DNA of 7,524 nt from Treponema sp. (GTDB taxonomy: Bacteria; Spirochaetota; Spirochaetia; Treponematales; Breznakiellaceae): the NCBI GenBank assembly GCA_031266635.1, contig JAISAN010000129.1, positions 1 through 7,524 of the forward strand, written 5' to 3'. The translations under genes and the position numbers were made by a program. This document shows positions 1 to 6,241 of this stretch, one piece after another; position 1 is the first letter of the stretch; every line of letters starts with the position of its first letter. Under the pieces are notes generated by a model that did not search any database, was not told the origin of the DNA, and saw only the letters and a program-made list of their open reading frames with translations.

Positions 1-39
1 GAGGTTGTTCCAAAACCCGGTTGGTTTTGAAACAACCTC
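1..39. repeat. Palindromic repeat, hairpin 1 (GTTCCAAAA family)
   Basis: Positions 1-17 pair with 23-39, with one C-A mismatch (10/30) and a 5-base loop. The arm carries GAGGTTGTTCCAAAA, also found at 2236 and, in part, at 81-97. No T-tract follows on either strand, so it is not a classical intrinsic terminator. It lies past the 3' end of the leftward ddl gene and could shape that transcript's end, which is inference. Confidence 0.7.
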
Positions 40-40
40 T

Positions 41-70
41 TGGAAAAGCGGCCAAATGTCCGCTTTTCCA
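41..70. repeat. Hairpin 2
   Basis: TGGAAAAGCG at 41-50 is a perfect inverted repeat of 61-70. G51-C60 adds an eleventh pair, leaving an 8-base loop. Its sequence is unrelated to hairpins 1 and 3, and it begins two bases after hairpin 1 ends. Confidence 0.7.
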
Positions 71-80
71 TGTAAATCTA

Positions 81-118
81 AGGTTGCTGTTCCAAAAACT
101 GAAGTTTTGGAACAGCCT
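81..118. repeat. Palindromic repeat, hairpin 3 (GTTCCAAAA family)
   Basis: GCTGTTCCAAAA at 86-97 pairs with 105-116. The stem can extend to a GA loop if one A bulges, and outward through AGG/CCT with a small internal bulge. The loop-side sequence CTGAAGTTT recurs in the copy at 6185-6220. Confidence 0.7.
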
Positions 119-123
119 CAAGT

Positions 124-159
124 AGCACTGATTTATTCTCGATTGAATAAATCAGTGCT
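124..159. repeat. Hairpin 4, perfect 15-bp stem
   Basis: AGCACTGATTTATTC at 124-138 is an exact inverted repeat of 145-159 around a 6-base loop. It is the last of four consecutive hairpins and the nearest to the ddl stop codon, about 35 bases away. It may end or protect the ddl mRNA. The absence of a U-tract in either direction argues against a simple rho-independent terminator. Confidence 0.7.
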
Positions 160-193
160 TCCTTAGGGGGGACGGCCGGCGGATTTCCGGGCC

Positions 194-1318
194 TCAGCCT
201 TCCCCCGAATAACTCGTCCTGAGCCCCTTCTCCTGTTCAAAGCCCGCAATGGCTAAATTGATGAGCCGGCTGATAAGTTCCGTATACCCGATCCCCGACG
301 CCTCCCAGAGTTTGGGGTACATGCTGATCCGGGTAAATCCGGGCATGGTGTTAATTTCGTTGACAATTACGCCGCCACCCTCCGCCGTTTCTTCCGCTTC
401 CCGGAGGAAAAAGTCCACCCGGGAAAGACCGGTACAGCAGAGGGCCCGGAAAGTTTTAAGCGCCAGTTCCCGTATTTTTTCGGCGATCCGGGCCGGAACT
501 TCGGCGGGGATTTTCAGAACCGCCCCTTTTTCATCCAGGTATTTGGCATCGTAGGAATAAAATTCATGGGATGAGATTATCTCCCCCGGCACGGAGGCGA
601 TTGCCTCTTCGTTGCCCAAAACCGAACATTCCAGCTCCCGGCCGCGGATATACTCTTCCAGAATAATCTTGGAGTCGTACAAAAACGCCTCGCGTATGCC
701 GAGGCGGTATTCGGCCTCGTTGTGGATTTTGCTGACCCCTACGGAAGAACCCATATTGGCGGGTTTGACAAAAAGAGGGACGCCCAGGGCGGCAGCGGCT
801 TCGTCAAACGGGAGAACCGCCTCATGGGAGCGGAGGACCAGAAATTTCCCGATGGGGATCCCCGCGTCCCGAAGGAGCCGTTTCATCACATCCTTGTCCA
901 TCCCCACCGCGGAACCGAGCACCCCGGAACCCACAAAAGGAATGTCCGCCAGACGGAGCAGCCCCTGAACCGTACCATCTTCCCCAAAAGGCCCGTGGAG
1001 GATGGGAAACACCACATCCACCGTACCGGAATCCTTAAGGTCCCTCAAATTGGAAATGGCCCCCCTGCTTTCAGGAATCAGGGTTACGGGGTCGCCGGAC
1101 TGATTCAACCGGATCCGGCCCGGATCATCGTCATTCAGCAAAAAACGGGAACCCTCGTTGAGGAGCCACTTCCCGGTTTTGTCGATGCCAATAAGGATGG
1201 GGTGGTACTGTTCCCGGTCTATGGCGTCGTACACATTTTTTGCGGATTGCAGGGACACCTCGTGTTCCGCCGATTTTCCCCCAAACAGAATACCCACATT
1301 AATTTTTTTTCGGCTCAT
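194..1318 (-). CDS. ddl: D-alanine--D-alanine ligase
   Basis: Cytoplasmic ATP-grasp enzyme that joins two D-alanines with ATP to make the dipeptide end of the peptidoglycan precursor. From the ATG at 1318 it has 374 residues, within the range of longer Ddl enzymes. Visible landmarks are FGGKSAEHEVS (12-22, substrate-binding Glu18), FPILHGPFGEDGTVQG (104-119), GMDKD (139-143), the ATP-grasp segment FVKPANMGSSVGVSK (183-197), EEYIRGRELE (221-230), VDFF with Asp302, and NEINTMPGFT (320-329) with the metal ligands Glu321 and Asn323. The omega loop reads YSYDAKY (254-260). Its last Tyr matches E. coli DdlB Tyr216, which favours D-Ala-D-Ala over D-Ala-D-Lac, where Phe is usual. A GTG two codons upstream (1324) is an alternative start. 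I see no good Shine-Dalgarno before either start. The gene stands alone and ends toward the hairpin array. Confidence 0.95.
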   Translation of the reverse strand: MSRKKINVGILFGGKSAEHEVSLQSAKNVYDAIDREQYHPILIGIDKTGKWLLNEGSRFLLNDDDPGRIRLNQSGDPVTLIPESRGAISNLRDLKDSGTVDVVFPILHGPFGEDGTVQGLLRLADIPFVGSGVLGSAVGMDKDVMKRLLRDAGIPIGKFLVLRSHEAVLPFDEAAAALGVPLFVKPANMGSSVGVSKIHNEAEYRLGIREAFLYDSKIILEEYIRGRELECSVLGNEEAIASVPGEIISSHEFYSYDAKYLDEKGAVLKIPAEVPARIAEKIRELALKTFRALCCTGLSRVDFFLREAEETAEGGGVIVNEINTMPGFTRISMYPKLWEASGIGYTELISRLINLAIAGFEQEKGLRTSYSGEG

Positions 1319-1347
1319 AAGCACAGGGTAGCATATTTTATTTCGTG

Positions 1348-1353
1348 ATTATA
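1348..1353 (-). promoter_or_regulatory. Putative -10 box of the ddl promoter
   Basis: The minus strand reads TATAAT, a perfect sigma-70-type -10 hexamer, 29 bases before the ddl ATG. Hexamers 17-18 bases upstream match TTGACA poorly, so the promoter is supported by the -10 element and its position only. Confidence 0.4.
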
Positions 1354-1378
1354 CTGTCCCGTACCCGTGAAGCGGACA

Positions 1379-1455
1379 TATAATTATTATGGAATTTTTT
1401 GATAAATTTAAAGGATATTATTCAAATATACAAACCGCAGTAAACATTGAATGGA
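1379..1455 (+). pseudogene. Possible 5' stub of a gene cut off by the IS remnant
   Basis: An ATG at 1389 opens a frame reading MEFFDKFKGYYSNIQTAVN, AT-rich in wording. It runs into the IS1595 remnant near 1456 and continues only as antisense of the transposase. TATAAT at 1379-1384 lies four bases before the ATG, with no good -35. It could be the start of a gene truncated when the element landed, or chance. I recognise no family in these roughly 22 residues. Confidence 0.2.
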
Positions 1456-2036
1456 CCGACCCAGCCCCTCTTGAGAATACCCCAGAAGTTTTCAATCCCG
1501 TTGGTATGAACGCCCTTGCCGTTGCTGAATTGTCCCGCCGAGTGGTTGACGCTCAAATGAATGAAATTATTGTCATGTTTCTTGTCGAGTATGTTATAGC
1601 CGCTGAAGTTGTCGCTTGCCACCGTCGTGTTATCAGCGCATACCGTGTCGAGAACCGAAAGAAGCTGTTTTCCTGTTAATTTTTGTCCCTTCTCGTTTGG
1701 CAAAGCAACCTTTGCATACACCTTGCCCGAGTTTCGTTCCTTGACGCCGATGACCGGTGTTTTATCCGTACCACGTCCCCGTTTTGAAGGTTCTTTTTCT
1801 GACGGGACGACCGTACCGTTTTTATCGAGTTTCACGTTTTCTTTCCTTGGTTTTCCACCGACATAGGTTTCGTCTATTTCGACAAAAACGTTAAACGCCT
1901 TAGCCATATTTTCGTTACCCATTGCCCTACGGATTTGTTGCAACATGCGCCACGCTGTTTTATAGGTAACGCCGAGTTCACGTTGTAACTGGCAGCCGCT
2001 TATACCTTTTTTGCCGTTGAGGAACAAAAGGTCATT
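1456..2036 (-). pseudogene. IS1595-family transposase remnant, truncated at both ends
   Basis: The minus-strand frame matches the catalytic core of IS1595 (ISXO2-like) DDE transposases. Segments in order are FLNGKKGISGCQLQRELGV, TYKTAWRMLQQIRRAMG, VEIDETYVGGKPRK (first catalytic Asp), TPVIGVKERNSGKVYAKV, VASDNFSGYN (second Asp) and HTNGIENFWGILKRGWVG (third acidic residue). The family's N-terminal zinc ribbon, about 100 residues, is missing before FLNGKKG. After KRGWVG the expected HHVSKKHL-like C-terminus is replaced by about ten unrelated residues and a stop at 1422. An open frame without an ATG continues upstream to about 2085. GGAGG followed by an ATG at 2035 sits just upstream but reads out of frame into an 11-codon peptide. 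No terminal inverted repeats or target duplication are visible. It is therefore a decayed, inactive fragment between ddl and aspS. Confidence 0.85.
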
Positions 2037-2317
2037 TTTTATACCTCCAATGTTAGTCTTTTTTAATAAATAGACAGACAGAATCTAAGCAAAATTTTGA
2101 AAACTTCAAGACTGGAAGCAAAGTTTTTTTCAAAGGTTTTCATAGAGAGAGATTAACATTGAGGGAAAAAGTACTCGCTTTGTTGGTTGGGATTATGGGC
2201 TTGGTGTATGAAAAAATCATACAGTGTACGTTACAGAGGTTGTTCCAAAAATTGAAGTTTTGGGAAAGCCTCCGATCTGAATTCTACCTTACCGGCCTGC
2301 GGTATCAGCCCCTCCCC
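2037..2317. other. Gene-free gap between the IS remnant and the aspS promoter
   Basis: AT-rich sequence with no convincing gene. A frame from TTG 2159 gives a hydrophobic stretch (VLALLVGIMGLVYEKII) but has no ribosome site and runs into the palindrome at 2236, so I do not call it. An imperfect hairpin around 2100-2127 is followed by a T-run (to 2130), which might end rightward transcripts. A 7-bp hairpin occupies 2205-2223 (TGTATGA, five A, TCATACA). Confidence 0.5.
2236..2272. repeat. Palindromic repeat, degenerate copy (GTTCCAAAA family)
   Basis: Begins GAGGTTGTTCCAAAA, identical to positions 1-15, then has a short loop ending GAAG and a right arm TTTTGGGAAAGCCTC. The arms pair apart from one mismatch and two G-T wobbles, so the copy is decayed. 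It lies about 45 bases before the aspS -35 box. Confidence 0.65.
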
Positions 2318-2346
2318 TTGTCAGGGCTTTTCCCCCATATTATAGT
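2318..2346 (+). promoter_or_regulatory. aspS promoter, probably giving a leaderless mRNA
   Basis: TTGTCA (2318-2323), a 17-base spacer, then TATAGT (2341-2346), each one mismatch from the sigma-70 consensus. Only six bases separate the -10 box from the aspS ATG at 2353. Transcription should therefore start at or within a base or two of the A of the start codon. No Shine-Dalgarno is present. Confidence 0.6.
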
Positions 2347-2352
2347 CAAAAC

Positions 2353-4248
2353 ATGGAAATACTCAAACGAACCGTTAATTGCGGCGCCCTGCGGAAAACC
2401 GACGCGGGAAAGACGGTCATCCTGAACGGTTGGGTACACCGGAAGCGGGATCACGGGGGAATCAGCTTTATCAATCTCCGGGATCGCTGGGGCATCACCC
2501 AGGCCGTCATAGATCAGGACGCCCCGGCGGAACTGGCGGGGATCGCCTCGGAACTGCGGAACGAATACTGCCTCGCCGTGGAGGGGAAGGTGCGGCCCCG
2601 GCCCCCGGAAATGGTGAACCCCGATATGCCCACCGGGGAAATCGAAGTGGCCGCGGAACGGATTGTCATCCTCAACAGATCCGGGGTGCTTCCCTTTCAA
2701 ATTGATGAAAAAACCAGCGCCGGCGAAGACCTCCGCCTGAAATACCGCTACTTGGACCTCCGGTCCTTCGCCATGCAGAACCGGATCAGGCTCCGCAGCG
2801 AGGTAAGTTTCGCGGTCCGGGAATGGATGACCGGGCAGGGCTTTTACGAGATCGAAACCCCCACCTTTATCAGATCCACCCCTGAAGGGGCCCGGGATTA
2901 CCTCGTGCCCTCCCGGCTGTATCCGGGAAAATTCTACGCCCTGCCCCAGTCGCCCCAGCTTTACAAGCAGATCCTCATGGTTGCCGGGTTCGACAAATAT
3001 TTTCAGATTGCCCGCTGTTACCGGGACGAGGACGCCCGGGGGGACCGGCAGCCCGAGTTTACCCAGATCGATATTGAAATGTCCTTTGTAAGCCGGGACG
3101 ATGTGCTGGCCATGACCGAAGGGCTTTTCGGCCACGTGTTCAAAAAGATCCTTGGCGTGGAGCTTCCCGCCCGTTTTACGCGCCTCACCTACGAAGAAGC
3201 CATGGAACGGTACGGCACCGACAAGCCGGACCTCCGTTTTGATATGCTCCTGCACGATTTTTCCCCCTGGGTGGAACAGGGGAGCTTCCAGGCGTTCAAG
3301 GACGCGCTTGGCCGGGGGGAGGCGGACCGGAAAGAAGCCGCCGCGAAAGGTGTCAGCGCCTCCGGCGGCGGGGTAAAGGCCCTGGTGGTGAAGAGCGGGG
3401 CCGGATACTCCCGGAAGCAGATCGAGGAGCTTGAAGCCCAGGCGAAAATTTACCGGGCAAAAGGGCTCGCGTGGATGAAGGTGGCCTGCGGCGAGGGCTC
3501 GCCCTTCCTGGAAGGGGGGGCCGCCAAATTCTTTGCCGATACCGCCGGGGCCCCGGCGGACGGCGAATTGGCCCGGAGCATCATCACCGGCCTCAAGGCG
3601 GAACCGGGAGACCTTGTCCTTATGGTGGCGGATTCCCGGCGGAGCGTTGCCAACACGGCCCTGGGGGCGGTCCGCTCCAAACTGGGCCGGGACCTGGGGC
3701 TTGTCCCCGGAGCGGGGCAGCCCGCGGCGGGAAACGCGGCCGGGCCGGGCCGCTTCGAGTTTGTCTGGATCGTGGACTTTCCCATGTTTGAATTCAACGA
3801 AGAAGAAAACCGCTGGGAAGCGGCCCACCATCTGTTCACCTGGCCCCAGGAACAATACCACGCCGTTCTGGAACGCGATCCCGGATCGGTAAAAGGGGAC
3901 CTCTACGACCTGGTCCTCAACGGCTATGAACTCGCCTCGGGCTCCATCCGTATCCACGACCCGGAACTGCAAAAACGGATCTTCAGCATTGTTGGCATTA
4001 AGGCGGAGGAAGCGGAAAAAAAATTCGGCTTTCTCACCGAAGCGTTCACCTACGGCGCGCCCCCCCATGGCGGCATCGCCCCCGGCCTGGACCGGCTGGT
4101 GATGCTGATGGCCGGGGAAACTTCGATCAAGGAAGTAATCACCTTCCCGAAAAATTCCTTCGCGGTAAGCCCGATGGACGATTGCCCCGGCGACGTGGAT
4201 CAAAAGCAGCTCGATGAACTGCATCTCCGTATTGTGAAAAACGAATGA
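2353..4248 (+). CDS. aspS: Aspartyl-tRNA synthetase, bacterial type
   Basis: Class II synthetase that charges tRNA-Asp with aspartate in the cytoplasm. It has 631 residues, somewhat longer than E. coli AspRS (590). An N-terminal OB-fold anticodon-binding domain (about 1-110; LNGWVHRKRDHGG at 24-36, LRDRWG at 42-47) is followed by the class II core with PTFIRSTPEGARDYLVPSR (170-188). Motif 2 is FQIARCYRDEDARGDRQPEF (217-236). The GAD insertion of bacterial AspRS spans about 290-430. The core resumes with FVWIVDFPMFE (470-480) and NGYELASGSIRIHD (523-536). Motif 3 is GGIAPGLDRL (573-582). An Ala/Gly-rich loop at 452-466 explains part of the extra length. His34 matches the residue at which non-discriminating AspRS (H31 in Pseudomonas aeruginosa) differs from E. 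coli (Leu). The start is the first ATG, six bases after the promoter. The ChrA genes follow after 28 bases and may be cotranscribed. Confidence 0.97.
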   Translation: MEILKRTVNCGALRKTDAGKTVILNGWVHRKRDHGGISFINLRDRWGITQAVIDQDAPAELAGIASELRNEYCLAVEGKVRPRPPEMVNPDMPTGEIEVAAERIVILNRSGVLPFQIDEKTSAGEDLRLKYRYLDLRSFAMQNRIRLRSEVSFAVREWMTGQGFYEIETPTFIRSTPEGARDYLVPSRLYPGKFYALPQSPQLYKQILMVAGFDKYFQIARCYRDEDARGDRQPEFTQIDIEMSFVSRDDVLAMTEGLFGHVFKKILGVELPARFTRLTYEEAMERYGTDKPDLRFDMLLHDFSPWVEQGSFQAFKDALGRGEADRKEAAAKGVSASGGGVKALVVKSGAGYSRKQIEELEAQAKIYRAKGLAWMKVACGEGSPFLEGGAAKFFADTAGAPADGELARSIITGLKAEPGDLVLMVADSRRSVANTALGAVRSKLGRDLGLVPGAGQPAAGNAAGPGRFEFVWIVDFPMFEFNEEENRWEAAHHLFTWPQEQYHAVLERDPGSVKGDLYDLVLNGYELASGSIRIHDPELQKRIFSIVGIKAEEAEKKFGFLTEAFTYGAPPHGGIAPGLDRLVMLMAGETSIKEVITFPKNSFAVSPMDDCPGDVDQKQLDELHLRIVKNE

Positions 4249-4276
4249 GCTTGTTTCATAAATAAAGGTAAAAAAA

Positions 4277-4840
4277 TTGAAAGCCTATGTTGACATTCTG
4301 TGGACCTTCATACGAATGGGCGCCATGACCTTCGGCGGCGGCTACGCGATAGTGCCGGTGGTCGAGCGGGAACTGATCAACCGGAAGGGCTGGATCACCA
4401 TGGACGAGGTGCTGGATTATTACACCATCGCCCAGATCACCCCCGGCATTATCGCGGTAAACCTCTCCACCTTCATCGGGTATAAACAGAAGGGGCCCCT
4501 GGGGGGCATCATCAGTACCGTGGGGTTTCTCCTCCCCGGTCTTACCCTGATGATCATCGTGTCGCTGTTCGTTCAGCGGTTCGCCGAATACCCGGCGGTT
4601 CAGCACGCCTTTACGGGCATCCGGATAGCCGTGGGCGCCCTGATCCTCGACACGGTGATCAAACTGCTGAAAGGGGTGTTCAAGGACCGGAAGGCCATCG
4701 TGATTTTTCTCCTGGGCCTTACCATTGCGGTGGCCTCCAACGTCTCCCCGGTGCTGATTATCCTGGGAGCGGGAGCCGCGGGTTTTTTTCTGTACCGTCC
4801 GAAAAAGACGCCGCCGCCGGACAAAGAAGGCCCGCCGTGA
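4277..4840 (+). CDS. Chromate transporter (CHR family), first half protein
   Basis: A 187-residue membrane protein of the short, single-domain CHR (ChrA) type, which works with a partner half protein. The family is named for chromate efflux, but the true substrate of many members is unknown. Seen here are the N-terminal FGGGYAIVP (19-27), WITMDEVLDYY (39-49) and AQITPGIIAVNLSTFIGYK (52-70), the conserved CHR signature. Hydrophobic segments lie at about 76-100, 113-130, 140-155 and 157-173, with a Lys/Pro-rich cytosolic tail (174-187). The start is TTG 4277, supported by AAAGG at 4264-4268 with an 8-base spacer; no ATG fits the conserved N-terminus. It follows aspS by 28 bases, and its stop overlaps the next gene's start. 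Confidence 0.88.
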   Translation: MKAYVDILWTFIRMGAMTFGGGYAIVPVVERELINRKGWITMDEVLDYYTIAQITPGIIAVNLSTFIGYKQKGPLGGIISTVGFLLPGLTLMIIVSLFVQRFAEYPAVQHAFTGIRIAVGALILDTVIKLLKGVFKDRKAIVIFLLGLTIAVASNVSPVLIILGAGAAGFFLYRPKKTPPPDKEGPP

Positions 4841-5388
4841 ACGCGCTGCTTCTCGCCGCGGAGTTCTGCAAGATCGGGCTGTTTTCCGTAGGGGGCGGGC
4901 TGGCAACCCTGCCCTTTCTCTTTGCTTTGGCGGAACAGGCCAATCCCCTGACCCCGGAAAAAATCGGCGACTTTCTGGCCATTGCCCAATCCTCGCCGGG
5001 AGCGGTGGGCATCAACATAGGCGCCCAGGCGGGCTTCCTCTTTGCCGGCATCCCCGGCGCCTGCATCGCCGCCCTGTCGCTGGCCGCGCCGTCCATCGTG
5101 GTGATCATCACAATCGCCCGGGTATTGCAATCGTTCCGGGAAAACCGGATAGTGGCCGCGGTATTCTCCGGCCTCCGTCCCGCCGCCGCGGGGCTCCTGG
5201 TGGCCGCGGGCTTTAACGTCTGGCGGCTTTCCCTCTTTGATACCGCCGCCTCCGGCATCTTTGGCCTTATCCGCTGGAAAGAATGTATCCTCTTTGGGGC
5301 GTTTTTTTTCTGTGTGCATAAACTAAAAGGCCACCCCATCATCTACATCGCCATTGCCGCGGCGCTGGGCATAGTTCTGGGGCTCTAA
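4837..5388 (+). CDS. Chromate transporter (CHR family), second half protein
   Basis: A 183-residue membrane protein, the partner of the preceding gene. Its GTG start (4837) overlaps the upstream TGA in GTGA, which points to translational coupling and equal production of both halves. The N-terminal FSVGGGLATLPFL (16-28) and AIAQSSPGAVGINIGAQAG (48-66) repeat the motif pattern of the first half, as expected for paired short ChrA proteins with opposite membrane topology. Hydrophobic stretches lie at about 66-97, 105-127, 150-162 and 166-183. It ends eight bases before the converging thioesterase stop, with no clear terminator hairpin between them. Activity on chromate is not shown by the sequence. 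Confidence 0.88.
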   Translation: MNALLLAAEFCKIGLFSVGGGLATLPFLFALAEQANPLTPEKIGDFLAIAQSSPGAVGINIGAQAGFLFAGIPGACIAALSLAAPSIVVIITIARVLQSFRENRIVAAVFSGLRPAAAGLLVAAGFNVWRLSLFDTAASGIFGLIRWKECILFGAFFFCVHKLKGHPIIYIAIAAALGIVLGL

Positions 5389-5396
5389 AACGTTCC

Positions 5397-5804
5397 CTAT
5401 GCTGAACCGGGAAGCAGATGCTCCGCCAGAAGCTTTTTTTTGTCCTCCGGGATGAGGGTAGTTTTTTCCGTGTTAAAATCGTAATGAACGATGACGGCGT
5501 TTCCCTTGACGCAGAGCCGCCCCTGCTGCCAGGCTTCGTGATACACGGTAAAGGATTTTGTGCCGATCCGGGAAACCCAGGATCGGATTTCCACATCGTG
5601 CCGGAAATAGAGTTGATCCACGTAATCATAATCCGTGTGGGCCATGATGAGGGGAAAGGTTTCCCGGGCGAGTTTCATATCGGGATCGAAGATCTGAAAC
5701 AGGGGGTTCCGGGCCAGCTCGAACCACACCACGGGCACCGTGTTGTTGATGTGCCCGAGAACATCCATATCCCCAAACCGGGGAGTAACCGTTGTCTTAA
5801 ACAT
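5397..5804 (-). CDS. Acyl-CoA thioesterase, hotdog fold (YbgC/FadM-like)
   Basis: A 135-residue single-domain 4HBT protein that probably hydrolyses acyl-CoA thioesters in the cytoplasm. The active-site segment RFGDMDVLGHINN (9-21) matches the family pattern in which the second Asp (Asp14) is catalytic and His18 follows. It is succeeded by the long hotdog helix (VVWFELARNPLF, 25-36). Later strands include YDYVDQLYFRHDVEIRSWVSRIGTKSFTVYHE (59-90), typical of the fold. The frame stays open upstream to 6044, but family length and motif position put the start at ATG 5804. That start sits six bases after a near-consensus promoter, with no Shine-Dalgarno, so the mRNA is probably leaderless. It converges with the chromate transporter genes. 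Its physiological substrate cannot be told from sequence. Confidence 0.88.
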   Translation of the reverse strand: MFKTTVTPRFGDMDVLGHINNTVPVVWFELARNPLFQIFDPDMKLARETFPLIMAHTDYDYVDQLYFRHDVEIRSWVSRIGTKSFTVYHEAWQQGRLCVKGNAVIVHYDFNTEKTTLIPEDKKKLLAEHLLPGSA

Positions 5805-5810
5805 ACCGTA

Positions 5811-5839
5811 ACTATACGCCGCCCCGCCCGGTTTGTCCA
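5811..5839 (-). promoter_or_regulatory. Thioesterase promoter, probably giving a leaderless mRNA
   Basis: The minus strand reads TGGACA (5839-5834), a 17-base GC-rich spacer, then TATAGT (5816-5811). Each hexamer is one mismatch from consensus. The ATG at 5804 follows after six bases, the same geometry as at aspS. Confidence 0.6.
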
Positions 5840-5891
5840 CCGCCGGGGTTGTTCCCGCAAGAAAGCCGCAAAGAAAAATTTTCAACCGCAA

Positions 5892-5906
5892 CGAACCTTT
5901 GGTTCG
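5892..5906. repeat. Short hairpin CGAACC-TTT-GGTTCG
   Basis: Perfect 6-bp stem with a 3-base loop, about 90 bases upstream of the thioesterase start. Function unknown. Confidence 0.45.
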
Positions 5907-5933
5907 CGGACACGGAAAACACACACCTAAAAA

Positions 5934-5951
5934 GACACGCGGGAGCGTGTT
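5934..5951. repeat. Short hairpin with ACACGC/GCGTGT arms
   Basis: ACACGC at 5935-5940 pairs with GCGTGT at 5945-5950 around GGGA, with an outer G-T wobble. Part of the hairpin-dense spacer. Confidence 0.45.
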
Positions 5952-6125
5952 CAGAGGTTCAATGTCTCCTTCGCGCAAGCGAGTTGTGGGCGCCCCCGGA
6001 AAGGCCGCAGCATGGAGAAAATGCTTTAAGGGCGTTTTGTTCAAAAGGCCGGGTTAGTACCCTGTCGAGCCCCATACGCCGCATAACGAGGCATTTGACT
6101 TGTTCGGCAACCCGGTTGGTTGTCT

Positions 6126-6142
6126 GCTAACCAAAGGTTAGC
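6126..6142. repeat. Hairpin GCTAACC-AAA-GGTTAGC
   Basis: Perfect 7-bp stem with a 3-base loop. Just upstream, 6109-6121 repeats exactly the 13 bases at 14-26 inside hairpin 1 of the window. Confidence 0.55.
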
Positions 6143-6153
6143 TTGCAAGTCTT

Positions 6154-6174
6154 GCAAAATGCATGGCATTTTGC
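6154..6174. repeat. Hairpin with perfect 9-bp stem
   Basis: GCAAAATGC at 6154-6162 and GCATTTTGC at 6166-6174 flank a 3-base ATG loop. It ends 11 bases before the next palindrome. Confidence 0.6.
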
Positions 6175-6184
6175 GGTTTTAAGC

Positions 6185-6220
6185 GGAGTTGTTCTGAAAC
6201 TGAAGTTTCCGAACAACTCT
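6185..6220. repeat. Palindromic repeat (TGAAGTTT family copy)
   Basis: Positions 6185-6201 pair with 6204-6220 with a single mismatch (6195/6210) and one terminal G-T wobble. It shares the arm start GTTGTTC and the centre ACTGAAGTTT with the copies at 1-39, 81-118 and 2236-2272. Changes on both arms keep the pairing, which suggests the fold is maintained or the copy is recent. Confidence 0.7.
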
Positions 6221-6241
6221 ATTCATCACACCGCGCCATCC

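Noticed and set aside
1..160. CRISPR array
   Set aside because: The repeats are palindromes of differing sequence without regular unique spacers, and there are no cas genes.
722..1348. Plus-strand open frame over ddl
   Set aside because: It is antisense to a clear ddl gene and has no ribosome site or family resemblance.
1389..1679. Complete 96-codon plus-strand frame as a real gene
   Set aside because: From about 1456 it is only the reverse strand of the transposase remnant. Just the first 22 codons could be an independent stub.
2159..2240. Small hydrophobic peptide from TTG 2159
   Set aside because: It has no ribosome site, a weak start codon and runs through the palindromic repeat. Coding cannot be supported.
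2305..4224. A 639-codon open frame antisense to aspS
   Set aside because: It mirrors a GC-rich gene whose codon bias leaves the opposite strand open. Its translation is Pro/Gly/His/Arg-rich with no recognisable domain, while aspS is certain.
4256..5342. Minus-strand frames over the chromate transporter genes
   Set aside because: They are low-complexity, charged translations opposite two well-supported membrane proteins.
5805..6044. N-terminal extension of the thioesterase
   Set aside because: The frame is open, but the extension crosses a strong promoter and the hairpin spacer. The hotdog domain is complete from ATG 5804.
6081..6107. Integron attC site (GCATAAC ... GTTCGGC)
   Set aside because: The two ends only loosely fit the core consensus, the spacing is far too short, and there is no integrase or cassette structure.
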